Notes: generated by a model not told the origin, from the letters alone. A stretch of DNA of 64,000 nucleotides from Ralstonia wenshanensis (GCF_021173085.1 NZ_CP076413.1:868001-932000), one strand, 5' to 3'. Shown: positions 1-9,894, numbered from the stretch's first letter. Translations and numbers: made by a program.

Positions 1-1
1 C

Positions 2-310
2 GGGGTCGAGGCGCTGGAGACGCGCAACATCATCAAGTCGAAGATGCTGTACGACTTTATCGACGCCAGCAGCTTCTACCGCAACGAGATCCATCCGACG
101 TGCCGGTCGCGCATGAACGTGCCGTTCTTCCTTAACGACGAATCCCGCAACGAGGCCTTCCTCACGCAGGCGCGCGAGCGCGGGTTGGTGCAGCTCAAGG
201 GTCACAAGTCCGTGGGCGGCATGCGGGCGAGCATCTACAACGCGATGCCGCTGGAAGGTGTAGAGGCGCTGGTCGACTTCATGCGTGAGTTTGAGAGAGT
301 GTCCGCGTAA
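2..310 (+). CDS. serC: Phosphoserine aminotransferase, C-terminal end (partial)
   Basis: Only the last ~102 codons are present; the gene begins before the window. The reading frame is open from base 2. The residues [16 protein letters not shown] followed by a short helix ending in FMREFERV are the characteristic C-terminus of SerC, the PLP enzyme that makes 3-phosphoserine (serine synthesis) and 4-phosphohydroxythreonine (pyridoxal phosphate synthesis). It lies directly upstream of pheA on the same strand, the usual first gene of the serC-pheA-hisC-tyrA-aroA supra-operon. Confidence 0.93.
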   Translation, partial: GVEALETRNIIKSKMLYDFIDASSFYRNEIHPTCRSRMNVPFFLNDESRNEAFLTQARERGLVQLKGHKSVGGMRASIYNAMPLEGVEALVDFMREFERVSA

Positions 311-338
311 GGCTCACCGTCAATCACGGCAGAACATT

Positions 339-360
339 GCGCGAAGCGCCCGCTTCGCGC
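339..360 (+). other. Strong hairpin between serC and pheA
   Basis: Arms GCGCGAAGCG (339-348) and CGCTTCGCGC (351-360) are perfect inverted repeats. No T-run follows, so it is not a classical terminator; an mRNA-processing or stability element between serC and pheA is an inference. Confidence 0.4.
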
Positions 361-397
361 GGCAATTTGCAATCCGTTGCCGAACCCGATTCCTACA

Positions 398-1513
398 ATG
401 ACCAGTCAGTCAGACGATACGAAGCAAAACAAGGACGCCGCATTGGCGGCGGAGCTTGCGCCGTTGCGCACGCAGATCGACGCCATCGACAATCAGTTGC
501 TTACGCTGCTCTCGGACCGCGCCAGGGTGGCGCAGGAAGTGGGCGAGGTGAAGAAGCGCTATTCGTCGCCGGCGTTCCGGCCGGACCGCGAATTGCAGGT
601 CATCCGCAAGATGCAGTCGGGCAATCAAGGGCCTCTGCACGACGAGAGCATCGCTGCCATCTGGCGCGAGGTGATGTCCGCTTGCCGTGGTCTGGAACAG
701 GCCCTGCGCATCGGCTACCTCGGCCCGGCGGGCACGTTCTCGGAGCAGGCGGTAATCGCGCATTTCGGCCACGAGATCCAGCCGATGCCGTGCCCGAGCA
801 TCGACGAAGTGTTTCGTGCGGCAGAGTCCGGCACGGTCGATTGCGGTGTGGTGCCGGTCGAAAATTCGACGGAAGGCGTGGTGTCGCGCACGCTCGATCT
901 GTTCTTGCAGACGTCGTTGAAGATCAGCGGCGAGATTGCGCTGCGAGTGCACCATAACTTGTTGCACAAGACGGGCGACATGTCGCAGGTGAAGGTGGTG
1001 CGCGCGCACGCGCAGGCGCTGGCGCAGTGCCAACGGTGGTTGAACACCAACTATCCGAATCTGCCGCGTGAGGCCGTGTCGAGCAACGCCGAGGCAGCGC
1101 GCATGGCGGGGGAGGACGAAACCGTCGCCGCGCTGGCAAGCGTGCAGGCGGCAAACCGCTACGGCCTGCACGTGGTGCGTGCCAATGTGGAAGACGATCC
1201 GCATAACCGCACGCGCTTTGTCGTGATCGGCAACTACGAGACGGAGCCGAGTGGACGCGATCAGACATCGTTGATCCTGTCAGTGCCGAACGAGGCCGGC
1301 GCTGTCTACAAGCTGCTGGCGCCGTTGGCGGAGAACGGCGTGTCGATGTGTCGCTTCGAGTCGCGCCCGGCGCGCAGTGGCGCGTGGGAGTACTACTTCT
1401 ACGTCGATGTGGAAGGCCATCAGCGTGACCCGCAGGTAGCGCGCGCGCTGGAAAAGCTGCGTCACGACGCGGCGTACTTCAAAGTGTTGGGGTCCTATCC
1501 CTCGGCACATTGA
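398..1513 (+). CDS. pheA: Bifunctional chorismate mutase / prephenate dehydratase
   Basis: 371 aa, cytoplasmic, converts chorismate to prephenate and then phenylpyruvate for phenylalanine synthesis. An AroQ-type chorismate mutase helix bundle (about residues 20-100, LRTQIDAIDNQLLTLLSDRA) precedes a prephenate dehydratase domain starting near residue 104 (IGYLGPAGTFSEQA, and VPVENSTEGVV), then a C-terminal ACT domain with the TRF motif (NRTRFVVIG) before it and ESRP inside it, the usual site of phenylalanine feedback inhibition. ATG at 398 was chosen; an in-frame TTG at 377 is possible but less likely. Fits P-protein length. It lies between serC and hisC on the same strand. Confidence 0.95.
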   Translation: MTSQSDDTKQNKDAALAAELAPLRTQIDAIDNQLLTLLSDRARVAQEVGEVKKRYSSPAFRPDRELQVIRKMQSGNQGPLHDESIAAIWREVMSACRGLEQALRIGYLGPAGTFSEQAVIAHFGHEIQPMPCPSIDEVFRAAESGTVDCGVVPVENSTEGVVSRTLDLFLQTSLKISGEIALRVHHNLLHKTGDMSQVKVVRAHAQALAQCQRWLNTNYPNLPREAVSSNAEAARMAGEDETVAALASVQAANRYGLHVVRANVEDDPHNRTRFVVIGNYETEPSGRDQTSLILSVPNEAGAVYKLLAPLAENGVSMCRFESRPARSGAWEYYFYVDVEGHQRDPQVARALEKLRHDAAYFKVLGSYPSAH

Positions 1514-1565
1514 GGGATTCAAGACGCTCTGCACGGGCAGGGCGTCGATAACAGAGGAGCACCCC

Positions 1566-2690
1566 ATGTCTTTGCAGTTCGGCCCCGAGTATGTCCGTGC
1601 CATCGCCCCTTATGTGGCAGGCAAGCCGATTTCGGAAGTGGCACGCGAGTTCGGCCTCGATGCGGCGCGCATCGTCAAGCTGGCGTCCAACGAAAACCCG
1701 CTGGGCATGCCGCAGTCGGCCAAGAACGCGATGGCCTCGGCCATTGAGGAACTGGCACGCTATCCGGACGCCAACGGCTTCAGCCTGAAGGCGGCGCTGC
1801 ATGCCAAGTTTGGCGTGCCGGAAGCATGGATCACGCTCGGCAACGGCAGCAATGACATCCTCGAGCTGGCAGCTCGCGCGCTGGTATCGCCGGGGCAGGC
1901 TGTGATGTATGCGCAGCACTCTTTTGCCGTGTATGCGCTTGCGGCGCAGGAGGTCGGCGCGCGCGCCATCGAGGTGCCGGCCCGCGATTACGGCCACGAT
2001 CTCGAGGCGATGGCCGCTGCAATCACGCCGGACACGCGCCTGATCTACATCGCCAACCCGAACAACCCGACTGGCACGTTCCTCTCGGCCGATGACATTG
2101 CGGCGTTCCTCGCCAAGGTGCCGCCGACGGTCGTTGTCGTGCTGGACGAGGCGTACAACGAGTTCCTCAAACCGGAGCAGCAGTACGACTCCACTGCATG
2201 GGTGCGCCAGTATCCGAACCTGCTCGTGTCGCGGACGTTCTCCAAGGCTTACGGACTGGCAGGCTTGCGTGTCGGCTATGGCATTGCGCAGCCGCAGTTG
2301 ACTGATCTGCTCAACCGCATCCGCCAGCCGTTCAACGTCAACAGCCTGGCGCAGGCCGCAGCTGTGGCGGCGCTCAATGACGCGCAATTCCTGCAGCAAT
2401 CGGCTGAACTGAACGCCGCCGGCTACGTGCAGTTGACAGACGCATTCGATCGGTTGGGTCTTCAGTACGTGCCGTCCTCGGGCAATTTTGTGCTGGTGCG
2501 CGTGGGCGATGACACGGGCGCCGGTGCGCGCGTGAACGTTGCGTTGCTCAAGCAGGGCGTGATCGTGCGTCCGGTCGGCAACTACGGCTTGCCGCAGTGG
2601 CTGCGCATCAGCATCGGCTTGCCGGAAGAGAACGCCACATTCATCGACGCACTGGAGACGGTGCTGGCGCAGGAAAAAGCTGCCGCGTAA
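1566..2690 (+). CDS. hisC: Histidinol-phosphate / aromatic aminotransferase
   Basis: 374 aa PLP-dependent class I/II aminotransferase. The SNENPLG motif near the N-terminus, NPNNPTGT in the middle and the PLP lysine K227 in SRTFSKAYGLAGLRVGYG are standard for HisC. A good ribosome-binding site (AGGAG) precedes the ATG. Because it sits between pheA and tyrA rather than in a his operon, it is probably the second copy (HisC2), acting on phenylpyruvate and 4-hydroxyphenylpyruvate as well as, or instead of, imidazole-acetol phosphate; that substrate assignment is inferred from position. Confidence 0.92.
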   Translation: MSLQFGPEYVRAIAPYVAGKPISEVAREFGLDAARIVKLASNENPLGMPQSAKNAMASAIEELARYPDANGFSLKAALHAKFGVPEAWITLGNGSNDILELAARALVSPGQAVMYAQHSFAVYALAAQEVGARAIEVPARDYGHDLEAMAAAITPDTRLIYIANPNNPTGTFLSADDIAAFLAKVPPTVVVVLDEAYNEFLKPEQQYDSTAWVRQYPNLLVSRTFSKAYGLAGLRVGYGIAQPQLTDLLNRIRQPFNVNSLAQAAAVAALNDAQFLQQSAELNAAGYVQLTDAFDRLGLQYVPSSGNFVLVRVGDDTGAGARVNVALLKQGVIVRPVGNYGLPQWLRISIGLPEENATFIDALETVLAQEKAAA

Positions 2691-2749
2691 CTTCCGTAGC
2701 AACCGCCGTAGCGCCCTGTTTCCGGCATCGGGCCCTGCGCACATCGGGC

Positions 2750-2755
2750 TACAAT
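2750..2755 (+). promoter_or_regulatory. Candidate -10 element upstream of tyrA
   Basis: TACAAT inside GGGCTACAATGCC, 33 bases before the tyrA GTG, in the 97-base gap after hisC. The same CTACAATG-like element recurs upstream of lapA, cysM, uup and parE. No convincing -35 was seen, so an internal promoter is only a suggestion. Confidence 0.4.
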
Positions 2756-2787
2756 GCCGCTTTGCTTTTTTCTGGCAGGGCGGTGTT

Positions 2788-3696
2788 GTGGCCTCTTCTT
2801 TTTCCAGTTCCCGGTTGGTGATTGTCGGCGTCGGCCTGATTGGCGGTTCGCTGGCGCTGGGGTTGCGTCGTGCGGGTGTGGTTGGGCATGTCGTCGGCGT
2901 CGGGCGATCGGCCGCGTCGCTTGAGACGGCGGTCCGCCTGGGCGTGATCGACGAAGCCCTGCCGATGGAAGAGGCCGTGCGCGGTGCCGACATGGTCGTG
3001 CTGTGTGCACCGGTCGCGCAGACGCTGCCGTTGCTGCTCGCCATGCAACCGCACCTGGGCCCCGACACCATCGTCACGGATGCCGGTAGCACCAAGTCCG
3101 ACGTCATCATGGCCGCCAAGACTGCGCTGGGCGACCAGGTCAGCCAGTTCGTGCCGGCCCATCCGATTGCCGGCCGTGAACTGAACGGCGTGGAGGCCGC
3201 GTTGGCCGATCTCTATGTCGGCAAAAAGACCGTGCTGTGCCCCCTGCAGGAAAACCGCCGCAGCGATGTTGCCCGTGTGCAGGCGATGTGGGAAGCCGCG
3301 GGCGCGCATTGCCACATCATGTCGGCCGTGCAGCACGATGCCGTGTTCGCCGCCGTTAGCCACCTGCCGCACGTGCTGTCGTACGCACTGGTCGCGCAGA
3401 TCATCAATGCCGAAGACGGTGCACTCAAACTCGATTTTGCCGGCGGTGGTTTCCGCGACTTCACGCGCATCGCTGCATCGTCACCCGAAATGTGGCGTGA
3501 CATCTGCCTGTCGAATCGCGAAGCGCTGTTGCGTGAACTCACCACCTACGAGGCGGTGATCGGCCGCATGAAAGCAATGATTGCAGAGCGCGACGGCGCA
3601 GCGCTTGAGCGCGTGTTCCGCCGGGCCAGCGAAGCGCGCCTCGCGTGGCCGCAACGGGTCGCACCCGGCAATGCTGCGGATGCGCAATCCGAATAA
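2788..3696 (+). CDS. tyrA: Prephenate dehydrogenase
   Basis: 302 aa, NAD(P)-dependent oxidative decarboxylation of prephenate (or arogenate) in tyrosine synthesis. A Rossmann fold begins at once with VGVGLIGGS (residues 13-21); the catalytic region has DAGSTKSD and PAHPIAGRE, then an alpha-helical dimerisation domain with AVSHLPHVL and [15 protein letters not shown]. Starts with GTG at 2788; no earlier in-frame start fits the family. No ACT domain. It follows hisC and is 26 bases ahead of aroA, consistent with co-transcription. Confidence 0.94.
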   Translation: MASSFSSSRLVIVGVGLIGGSLALGLRRAGVVGHVVGVGRSAASLETAVRLGVIDEALPMEEAVRGADMVVLCAPVAQTLPLLLAMQPHLGPDTIVTDAGSTKSDVIMAAKTALGDQVSQFVPAHPIAGRELNGVEAALADLYVGKKTVLCPLQENRRSDVARVQAMWEAAGAHCHIMSAVQHDAVFAAVSHLPHVLSYALVAQIINAEDGALKLDFAGGGFRDFTRIAASSPEMWRDICLSNREALLRELTTYEAVIGRMKAMIAERDGAALERVFRRASEARLAWPQRVAPGNAADAQSE

Positions 3697-3722
3697 CGTT
3701 TTGTTTTGAACTGAGTGGATTC

Positions 3723-5027
3723 ATGGAACATCTCGACGTCGGCCCCCTGAAGACGGCGCGCGGCACCATCAAGCTGCCGGGCTCGAAGAGCATCTCCAAC
3801 CGTGTGCTGCTGCTGGCCGCTCTCGCGCAGGGCGAGACGGTGGTGCGCGACCTGCTCGACTCCGACGACACGCGCGTCATGCTTGATGCGCTTGGCAAGC
3901 TGGGCGTCTCAGTCGAAGGCCTGGGTGACAACGCGTATCGTGTCACCGGCACCGGCGGTCGCTTTCCGAACAAGTCGGCCGATCTGTTTATGGGCAATGC
4001 CGGCACCGCTATCCGCCCGCTGACGGCCGCGCTGGCACTGCAAGGCGGCGAGTACACGCTGCACGGCGTGCCGCGCATGCACGAGCGGCCGATCGGGGAC
4101 TTGGTCGACGGCCTGCGCCAAGTGGGCGCACGCATCGACTACACGGGCAATGAGGGCTATCCGCCGCTGGCGATCCACGCAGCGCAGGTCAAGATCGATG
4201 CACCGATTCGCGTGCGGGGCGATGTATCGAGTCAGTTCCTGACGGCATTGCTGATGGCGCTGCCGCTGGTCGAGTCTGTCGGCAATGTCGCCATCGAAGT
4301 GGTTGGCGAGCTGATTTCCAAGCCTTACATCGAGATCACGTTGAACCTGATGGCGCGCTTCGGCGTGCAGGTCGCGCGCGATGGCTGGGCGTCGTTCACC
4401 GTGCCGACCGGCGTGGCCTACAAGGCGCCGGGCGAGATGTTTGTGGAAGGCGATGCTTCGTCTGCGTCGTACTTCCTGGCCGCGGGCGCGCTTGGCGGCG
4501 GGCCGGTGCGTGTGGAAGGTGTCGGCATGTCCAGCATCCAGGGCGACGTCCGCTTTGCCGAGGCACTGAACCGCATGGGCGCCAACGTCATGGCCGGTGG
4601 CAACTGGATCGAAGTGCGCGGCGTCGAGCGCGACGACGGCAAGCTGCACGCCGTCGAGTTGGATTGCAATCACATTCCCGATGCGGCAATGACGCTGGCG
4701 GTGGCGGCGCTGTTTGCCGACGGCACAACCACGCTGACCAACATTGCGAGCTGGCGCGTCAAGGAGACCGACCGGCTGAGCGCCATGGCCACCGAACTGC
4801 GCAAGCTGGGTGCCGAGGTAGAAGAGGGGGCAGACTACATTCGTGTGACGCCCCCGTCGCAATGGACTCTGCCCGCCGGCGGCATCGACACCTACGATGA
4901 CCATCGCATGGCGATGGCTTTCTCGCTGGCCGCGTTTGGCCCGGTGCCGGTGCGCATCAACGACCCCCGCTGCGTCGCCAAGACGTTCCCGGAATATTTC
5001 ACAGCGTTCAGCGGCATTACCGCTTGA
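3723..5027 (+). CDS. aroA: 3-phosphoshikimate 1-carboxyvinyltransferase (EPSP synthase)
   Basis: 434 aa, shikimate pathway enzyme that joins PEP to shikimate-3-phosphate. [17 protein letters not shown] near the N-terminus and [16 protein letters not shown] with [13 protein letters not shown] are diagnostic; the C-terminal half has [22 protein letters not shown] and DDHRMAMA. The [10 protein letters not shown] form is that of the glyphosate-sensitive class I enzyme, which is a family inference. ATG at 3723 gives the usual length; the frame is open further upstream but into tyrA. Precedes cmk by 26 bases. Confidence 0.96.
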   Translation: MEHLDVGPLKTARGTIKLPGSKSISNRVLLLAALAQGETVVRDLLDSDDTRVMLDALGKLGVSVEGLGDNAYRVTGTGGRFPNKSADLFMGNAGTAIRPLTAALALQGGEYTLHGVPRMHERPIGDLVDGLRQVGARIDYTGNEGYPPLAIHAAQVKIDAPIRVRGDVSSQFLTALLMALPLVESVGNVAIEVVGELISKPYIEITLNLMARFGVQVARDGWASFTVPTGVAYKAPGEMFVEGDASSASYFLAAGALGGGPVRVEGVGMSSIQGDVRFAEALNRMGANVMAGGNWIEVRGVERDDGKLHAVELDCNHIPDAAMTLAVAALFADGTTTLTNIASWRVKETDRLSAMATELRKLGAEVEEGADYIRVTPPSQWTLPAGGIDTYDDHRMAMAFSLAAFGPVPVRINDPRCVAKTFPEYFTAFSGITA

Positions 5028-5053
5028 ACCGCAATTAACTGCCAGTCATCATC

Positions 5054-5749
5054 ATGTCCGACACCGCTGCTTCCACGCCGTACCCGGTCATCACCATCGA
5101 CGGTCCGACCGCATCCGGCAAGGGCACGGTCGCTCACCAGGTCGCGGATCTGCTCGGCTTTCATCTGCTGGATAGCGGGTCGCTGTACCGGTTGGTGGCG
5201 CTTGCCAGCATGCGCGAGAACATCGACGACCATGACGTCGAGAGCCTCGTACGTATCGCCCGCGAACTCGATGTGCGCTTCAAGGCAGATCACATTTGGC
5301 TCAACGGTGAGGATGTGAGCTTGGCGCTGCGCCATGAATCCGTTGGCAACCAGGCTTCGGCCATCGCCGTGCATGGCGCGGTGCGAGAGGCGTTGCATGC
5401 ACGTCAGCGTGCGTTCCTGGAAGCGCCCGGCCTCGTGGCCGATGGCCGCGATATGGGCACAGTGGTTTTCCCCGAAGCGGTGCTCAAGGTGTTCCTGACG
5501 GCAAGCGTGCAGGCACGCGCCGAGCGGCGCTATAAACAATTGATTGCAAAGGGTTTTTCTGCTACAGTGGAAAGTCTTTCGCAGGACTTGGAGGCGCGTG
5601 ATTTGCGGGATCGCACCCGCAGTGTCGCGCCGCTGCGTCCGGCGCAAGATGCGCGGCAACTGGATTCGTCCGACATGACGGTCGATGAAGTGGTTGCGCA
5701 GGTACTGGACTGGTACCGCCAGGTGCAGGGCGCCAACAAGGCGAACTGA
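5054..5749 (+). CDS. cmk: Cytidylate kinase
   Basis: 231 aa, phosphorylates CMP and dCMP with ATP. The P-loop is near the N-terminus in [22 protein letters not shown] and [12 protein letters not shown] are the CMP-binding signatures, and RRYKQL and [13 protein letters not shown] form the lid region. Length matches bacterial Cmk. Located between aroA and rpsA, an arrangement conserved widely in proteobacteria. Confidence 0.96.
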   Translation: MSDTAASTPYPVITIDGPTASGKGTVAHQVADLLGFHLLDSGSLYRLVALASMRENIDDHDVESLVRIARELDVRFKADHIWLNGEDVSLALRHESVGNQASAIAVHGAVREALHARQRAFLEAPGLVADGRDMGTVVFPEAVLKVFLTASVQARAERRYKQLIAKGFSATVESLSQDLEARDLRDRTRSVAPLRPAQDARQLDSSDMTVDEVVAQVLDWYRQVQGANKAN

Positions 5750-5808
5750 CTCGGCTGAACTGGTTCGATCGGTGCCGGTGGCATGTCGCTGCCGGCGGTT
5801 GTTCAACT

Positions 5809-5814
5809 TATAAC
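5809..5814 (+). promoter_or_regulatory. Candidate -10 element for rpsA
   Basis: TATAAC, 70 bases upstream of the rpsA start, in the 134-base cmk-rpsA gap that would serve as the S1 leader. No good -35 was found; rpsA very probably has its own promoter because its product is needed in far larger amounts than the upstream enzymes. Confidence 0.35.
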
Positions 5815-5883
5815 CCCGCATGCGTGTCTTCGCCATTCCGTGCGAAAGCAATGCGAGGCATGTTCTGCGGATGTCTATTTTTT

Positions 5884-7572
5884 ATGTCCCAAACTAACGA
5901 ATCTTTTGCCGCCCTGTTCGAAGAGTCGATCGCCAAGTCCAATATGAAGGCTGGCGAAGTGATCTCTGCGGAAGTTGTGCGTATCGACCACAATTTCGTC
6001 GTTGTGAACGCGGGCCTGAAGTCTGAAGCTTTTGTTCCGGTCGAAGAATTCCTGAACGATCAGGGCGAACTGGAAGTGCAAGTCGGCGACTACGTTTCGG
6101 TCGCAATCGACGCGCTGGAAAACGGCTATGGCGACACCATCCTGTCGCGCGACAAGGCCAAGCGTCTGGCTTCGTGGCTGAACCTCGAAAAGGCACTGGA
6201 ATCCGGCGAGATCATCTCCGGTACCGTGACTGGCAAGGTCAAGGGCGGCCTGACCGTCATGGTCAACGGTATTCGTGCATTCCTGCCGGGTTCGCTCGTC
6301 GACGTGCGTCCGATCAAGGACACCACGCCGTACGAAGGCAAGACCCTCGAATTCAAGGTCATCAAGCTGGACCGCAAGCGCAACAACGTTGTGCTGTCGC
6401 GCCGTGCCGTGGTTGAAGCCACGCTGGGCGAAGAGCGTCAGAAGCTGATGGAAACGCTCAAGGAAGGCGCGATCGTCAACGGTATCGTCAAGAACATCAC
6501 CGACTACGGCGCGTTCGTGGATCTGGGTGGCATCGACGGTCTGCTGCACATCACCGACCTGGCATGGCGTCGTGTGCGTCACCCGAGCGAAGTGCTGTCG
6601 GTTGGCCAAGAAATCACCGCCAAGATCCTCAAGTTCGACCAAGAGAAGAATCGCGTTTCGCTGGGCGTCAAGCAACTGGGTGAAGATCCGTGGGTCGGCA
6701 TCTCGCGCCGCTACCCGCAAGGCACCCGTCTGTTCGGCAAGGTGACCAACCTGACCGATTACGGCGCGTTCGTCGAGATCGAAGCCGGTATTGAAGGCCT
6801 GGTCCACGTGTCGGAAATGGACTGGACCAACAAGAACGTGGCCCCGTCGAAGGTTGTCCAGCTGGGCGACGAAGTGGAAGTCATGGTTCTGGATATCGAC
6901 GAAGACAAGCGTCGTATCAGCCTGGGCATGAAGCAGTGCAAGGCCAACCCGTGGGACGATTTCGCGCGTAACCAGAAGAAGGGCGACAAGCTGGCTGGCC
7001 AGATCAAGTCGATCACCGACTTTGGCGTGTTCATCGGTCTGCCGGGCGGCATCGACGGCCTGGTGCACCTGTCGGATCTGTCGTGGCAAGAGACGGGCGA
7101 AGAAGCTGTTCGCAAGTACAAGAAGGGCGACGAAGTGGAAGCCGTTGTGCTGGCCATCGACGTCGACAAGGAACGCATCTCGCTGGGTATCAAGCAACTG
7201 TCGGGCGACCCGTTCAACAACTTCATTTCGACCAACGACAAGGGTTCGATCGTGCAGGTCACGATCAAGGCCGTTGATCCGAAGGGTGCCGTGGTGCAGC
7301 TGGCTGACGACGTGGAAGGCTACCTGCGTGCCTCGGAAATCTCGAGCGACCGCGTGGAAGATGCCCGCAACGTGCTGAAGGAAGGCGAAACGATGACCGC
7401 GATGATCGTCAACATCGATCGCAAGTCGCGCAACATCAACGTCTCCATCAAGGCGAAGGACAGCGCCGACCAACAGGAAGCGATGCAGAAGTTCTCGGCG
7501 GATACCGGCGCAGCTGGTACCACGAACCTCGGCGCGCTGCTGAAGGCCAAGCTGAACGAAACCAATCAGTAA
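5884..7572 (+). CDS. rpsA: 30S ribosomal protein S1
   Basis: 562 aa, six S1 (OB-fold) RNA-binding repeats. Repeats 3-6 are clearly seen as G-x-V-x-N/S-I/L-T-D-x-G-A/V-F-V/I ([45 protein letters not shown] and a degenerate last copy), each ending in a KRISLGMKQ-like segment. S1 binds the 30S subunit and unfolds mRNA leaders. The ATG at 5884 ([15 protein letters not shown]) is the conserved N-terminus; the frame is open further upstream but without family similarity. Codons are strongly biased to the GC-ending preferred set, as expected for high expression. Confidence 0.97.
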   Translation: MSQTNESFAALFEESIAKSNMKAGEVISAEVVRIDHNFVVVNAGLKSEAFVPVEEFLNDQGELEVQVGDYVSVAIDALENGYGDTILSRDKAKRLASWLNLEKALESGEIISGTVTGKVKGGLTVMVNGIRAFLPGSLVDVRPIKDTTPYEGKTLEFKVIKLDRKRNNVVLSRRAVVEATLGEERQKLMETLKEGAIVNGIVKNITDYGAFVDLGGIDGLLHITDLAWRRVRHPSEVLSVGQEITAKILKFDQEKNRVSLGVKQLGEDPWVGISRRYPQGTRLFGKVTNLTDYGAFVEIEAGIEGLVHVSEMDWTNKNVAPSKVVQLGDEVEVMVLDIDEDKRRISLGMKQCKANPWDDFARNQKKGDKLAGQIKSITDFGVFIGLPGGIDGLVHLSDLSWQETGEEAVRKYKKGDEVEAVVLAIDVDKERISLGIKQLSGDPFNNFISTNDKGSIVQVTIKAVDPKGAVVQLADDVEGYLRASEISSDRVEDARNVLKEGETMTAMIVNIDRKSRNINVSIKAKDSADQQEAMQKFSADTGAAGTTNLGALLKAKLNETNQ

Positions 7573-7617
7573 GCATCAACCGGGTCGACCCTAAAGAACG
7601 ACGAGGACGCGCGCAAG

Positions 7618-8046
7618 ATGCCCATGACCAAGTCCGAACTCGTGGAAAAGCTGGCCGCTCGCTTTCCGCAGCTGCTGCTGCGGGATGCCGATATCGCGGT
7701 CAAGACGATCCTGGATGCGATGTCCGACGCCCTGGCGGACGGCCACCGCATCGAGATCCGCGGATTCGGAAGCTTCGGTCTGAATCGTCGTCCGCCGCGT
7801 GTCGGTCGCAATCCCAAGTCTGGCGAGAAGGTGCTGGTGCCCGAAAAGCGGGTGCCTCACTTCAAGGCGGGCAAGGAGTTGCGCGAACGGGTTGACCGCA
7901 GCCTGGAGCGGCAAGGCGAGCCTTCTTTGGAGGGCGAGCCTGCCGTGTCGCTCGCGACTGTAAAGGCTTCGAGACAGGCTGACAGCACCCGCCAGGCTGC
8001 CGGTTTTCCGGTAGACACGGCGGTGCCGCTGGCAATGTCGCGCTAA
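7618..8046 (+). CDS. ihfB: Integration host factor, beta subunit, with a long C-terminal tail
   Basis: 142 aa DNA-bending protein; pairs with IhfA. The IHF/HU fold covers residues 1 to ~97: [45 protein letters not shown] with the intercalating proline in the RNP segment, then [14 protein letters not shown]. The usual subunit is about 94-100 aa; here some 42 further residues ([18 protein letters not shown] and onward) follow, with no recognised domain. It sits between rpsA and lapA, a conserved neighbourhood, and ends at a strong terminator. Confidence 0.94.
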   Translation: MPMTKSELVEKLAARFPQLLLRDADIAVKTILDAMSDALADGHRIEIRGFGSFGLNRRPPRVGRNPKSGEKVLVPEKRVPHFKAGKELRERVDRSLERQGEPSLEGEPAVSLATVKASRQADSTRQAAGFPVDTAVPLAMSR

Positions 8047-8073
8047 GCCTAGGTAGCACTTGGTAGCTTCAGG

Positions 8074-8100
8074 AACGCCCCGCTTGCCGGGGCGTTTTTT
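8074..8100 (+). terminator. Intrinsic terminator after ihfB
   Basis: AACGCCCC and GGGGCGTT arms around a short GCTTGCC-type loop, followed by TTTTTT. Closes the serC-to-ihfB transcription unit. Confidence 0.9.
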
Positions 8101-8159
8101 ATTCCGGCGATGCTTGTCTGCCGCCAAGCCTGGCGTGGCTGGCCGCCATATGAATCCGC

Positions 8160-8165
8160 TACAAT
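8160..8165 (+). promoter_or_regulatory. Candidate -10 element for lapA-lapB
   Basis: TACAAT in CGCTACAATGCGG, lying after the ihfB terminator and 64 bases before the lapA ATG. It marks the start of the next transcription unit. Confidence 0.5.
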
Positions 8166-8228
8166 GCGGCACAACCCGGCAATCGCGCCGTTTCCGGCTG
8201 TTGCACCGCCGCCCGTTTCCGAATCCGC

Positions 8229-8552
8229 ATGAAATTTCTCGTCTGGGTCATCCGCATTCTGTTGTTCGTGCTGCTCTTCGTGCTGGCACTGCACAACACG
8301 GCGGAAGTCTCGCTCGTGCTGCCGTTTGGCGTGGTCTGGCATGCACCGCTGATCCTGATCGCCTTGGCGTTCTTTGTCGCCGGCATCTTGTTGGCCATGC
8401 TGGCCATGGCTCCGCGTGTGATGCGACATCGCTTTACGGCAAGCCGCTTGCGCCGCCAGATCGGTCGCATGAAGAAGGCGGATGAGGTGACCGAGGTGCC
8501 CACGCCCGTTGTCGCCGATTCTCCGTATCACGTTCCCGGCCCCAAGGTCTGA
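8229..8552 (+). CDS. lapA: LapA-family inner-membrane protein (DUF1049)
   Basis: 107 aa with two hydrophobic segments (about residues 4-20 and 40-62) separated by HNTAEVSLVLPFG, followed by a basic cytoplasmic helix (RHRFTASRLRRQIGRMKK). This is the layout of LapA, the partner of LapB in controlling LPS synthesis through FtsH-dependent degradation of LpxC. It is three bases ahead of lapB, so the two are surely co-translated. Function is assigned from family and pairing, not from a catalytic motif. Confidence 0.88.
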   Translation: MKFLVWVIRILLFVLLFVLALHNTAEVSLVLPFGVVWHAPLILIALAFFVAGILLAMLAMAPRVMRHRFTASRLRRQIGRMKKADEVTEVPTPVVADSPYHVPGPKV

Positions 8553-8555
8553 CGC

Positions 8556-9830
8556 ATGGATTTTGATCTCTGGTGGCTGTTGGCCATCCCCCTGGTGTTT
8601 GGCTTGGGCTGGGTGGCTGCGCGGCTCGATGCCCGCCAGTTGCGCACCGAACAATCGTCGCTGCCGCGCTCGTACTTCAAGGGGCTCAATTTCCTGCTCA
8701 ACGAGCAGCCGGACAAGGCTATCGACGCTTTCATTGAAGTTGCGCGTCTGGACCCGGAGACCACGGAGCTGCACTTTGCGCTCGGTAGCCTGTTCCGCCG
8801 CCGCGGTGAAACCGAGCGCGCCATCCGCGTTCACCAAAATCTCGTCAATCGCCCGGATCTTCCCCCCAATGAGCGCGATCACGCGCTGTTTGAACTGGGA
8901 CAGGATTTCCTGCGCGCCGGCCTGCTGGATCGCGCAGAGGAATCCCTGCGCATGCTGATGGAGGGCACATTCGCTGAGCCAGCCAAGCGCGTGCTGCTCG
9001 AGTTGTACGAGGTCGAAAAGGAGTGGCGCAAGGCGATTGAAGCTGCGCGTGAATTGCAGAAGCTGCAAGGCAAGGATTACGCCGTGCAGATCGCGCAGTT
9101 CTGCTGCGAAGTCGCCCAGGAAGCGCTGCAGCGCAAGGACGTACCGACCGCCGTCGAGTGGCTGGAGCGTGCGCTGCAGGAGAATCCGAAGAACGTGCGC
9201 GCCACCATTCAGTTGGGCGACGTGGCGCAAGGGCAGGGCGATGTTGAAGGCGCCATCAAGCGTTGGCGCAGCATCGAACAGCAAAACACGGCCTTCTTGC
9301 CGTTGGTGGCTGAACGCCTGATGAAGGCGTACACGCAGCTTGGCCGCGCGGCCGAGGGACTCGCATGGCTGCGTTCCAAGATGGACGCGCGCCTGGGCCC
9401 CGAACTGCTCGATACGGTCTACAAGTACGAATTGGATGTGCACGGTATTGACGATGCCGTGGCGCTGATGCGCGATCAGATCCGTCGTCAGCCGTCGTTG
9501 ATGGCGTTGACGCGGCTCGTGGAAGCCGAAGCAACCCGCGCGTCCGAGGCGGTTGGCAGTGAAGCACCCGCGGCGGCCGACGCCGCCGAAAGTGCGCTGG
9601 CAGACCCCGTTGAAGCGGGCAGCAATGCCGATATCCAGCGCGCGCAGGATCTCGGCGCCATTCGCGATTTGCTGCAAAGCCGTACGCGCAATCTGGCGCG
9701 CTATACCTGCCAGGAGTGCGGTTTCCGCGCGCGTCTATTCTATTGGCAGTGCCCCGGCTGCAACCGTTGGGAAACGTATGCACCGCGCCGTACCGAGACG
9801 CTCGGCGGCAGCGGCGGTGCCAGCATGTAA
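8556..9830 (+). CDS. lapB: Lipopolysaccharide assembly protein B
   Basis: 424 aa (YciM). One N-terminal membrane anchor (LLAIPLVFGLGWVAARL) puts the rest in the cytoplasm; tandem TPR repeats fill residues ~45-320 (YFKGLNFLLNEQPDKAIDAF and similar), and the C-terminus is a rubredoxin-like zinc/iron knuckle with C385-x2-C388 and C399-x2-C402. LapB presents LpxC to FtsH and coordinates LPS assembly. An alanine/glutamate-rich linker (residues ~330-355) separates TPRs from the metal knuckle. LPS precursor genes ugd, heptose kinase and hldD follow. Confidence 0.94.
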   Translation: MDFDLWWLLAIPLVFGLGWVAARLDARQLRTEQSSLPRSYFKGLNFLLNEQPDKAIDAFIEVARLDPETTELHFALGSLFRRRGETERAIRVHQNLVNRPDLPPNERDHALFELGQDFLRAGLLDRAEESLRMLMEGTFAEPAKRVLLELYEVEKEWRKAIEAARELQKLQGKDYAVQIAQFCCEVAQEALQRKDVPTAVEWLERALQENPKNVRATIQLGDVAQGQGDVEGAIKRWRSIEQQNTAFLPLVAERLMKAYTQLGRAAEGLAWLRSKMDARLGPELLDTVYKYELDVHGIDDAVALMRDQIRRQPSLMALTRLVEAEATRASEAVGSEAPAAADAAESALADPVEAGSNADIQRAQDLGAIRDLLQSRTRNLARYTCQECGFRARLFYWQCPGCNRWETYAPRRTETLGGSGGASM

Positions 9831-9837
9831 TTCAGTC

Positions 9838-9877
9838 CGGCGCGGCCTGCTTGTAGCGGCCGCGCTGGCGCTTTTTT
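9838..9877 (+). terminator. Probable terminator after lapB
   Basis: GCGCGGCC (9840-9847) pairs with GGCCGCGC (9858-9865); a run of six T (9872-9877) follows after a short GC spacer. It separates lapAB from ugd. Confidence 0.65.
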
Positions 9878-9894
9878 AATCTTCAAGTGTTCGT

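Noticed and set aside
1479-3119. 546-codon reverse-strand open frame across hisC and tyrA
   Set aside because: It spans two well-supported forward genes and their spacer; no motif and no ribosome-binding site.
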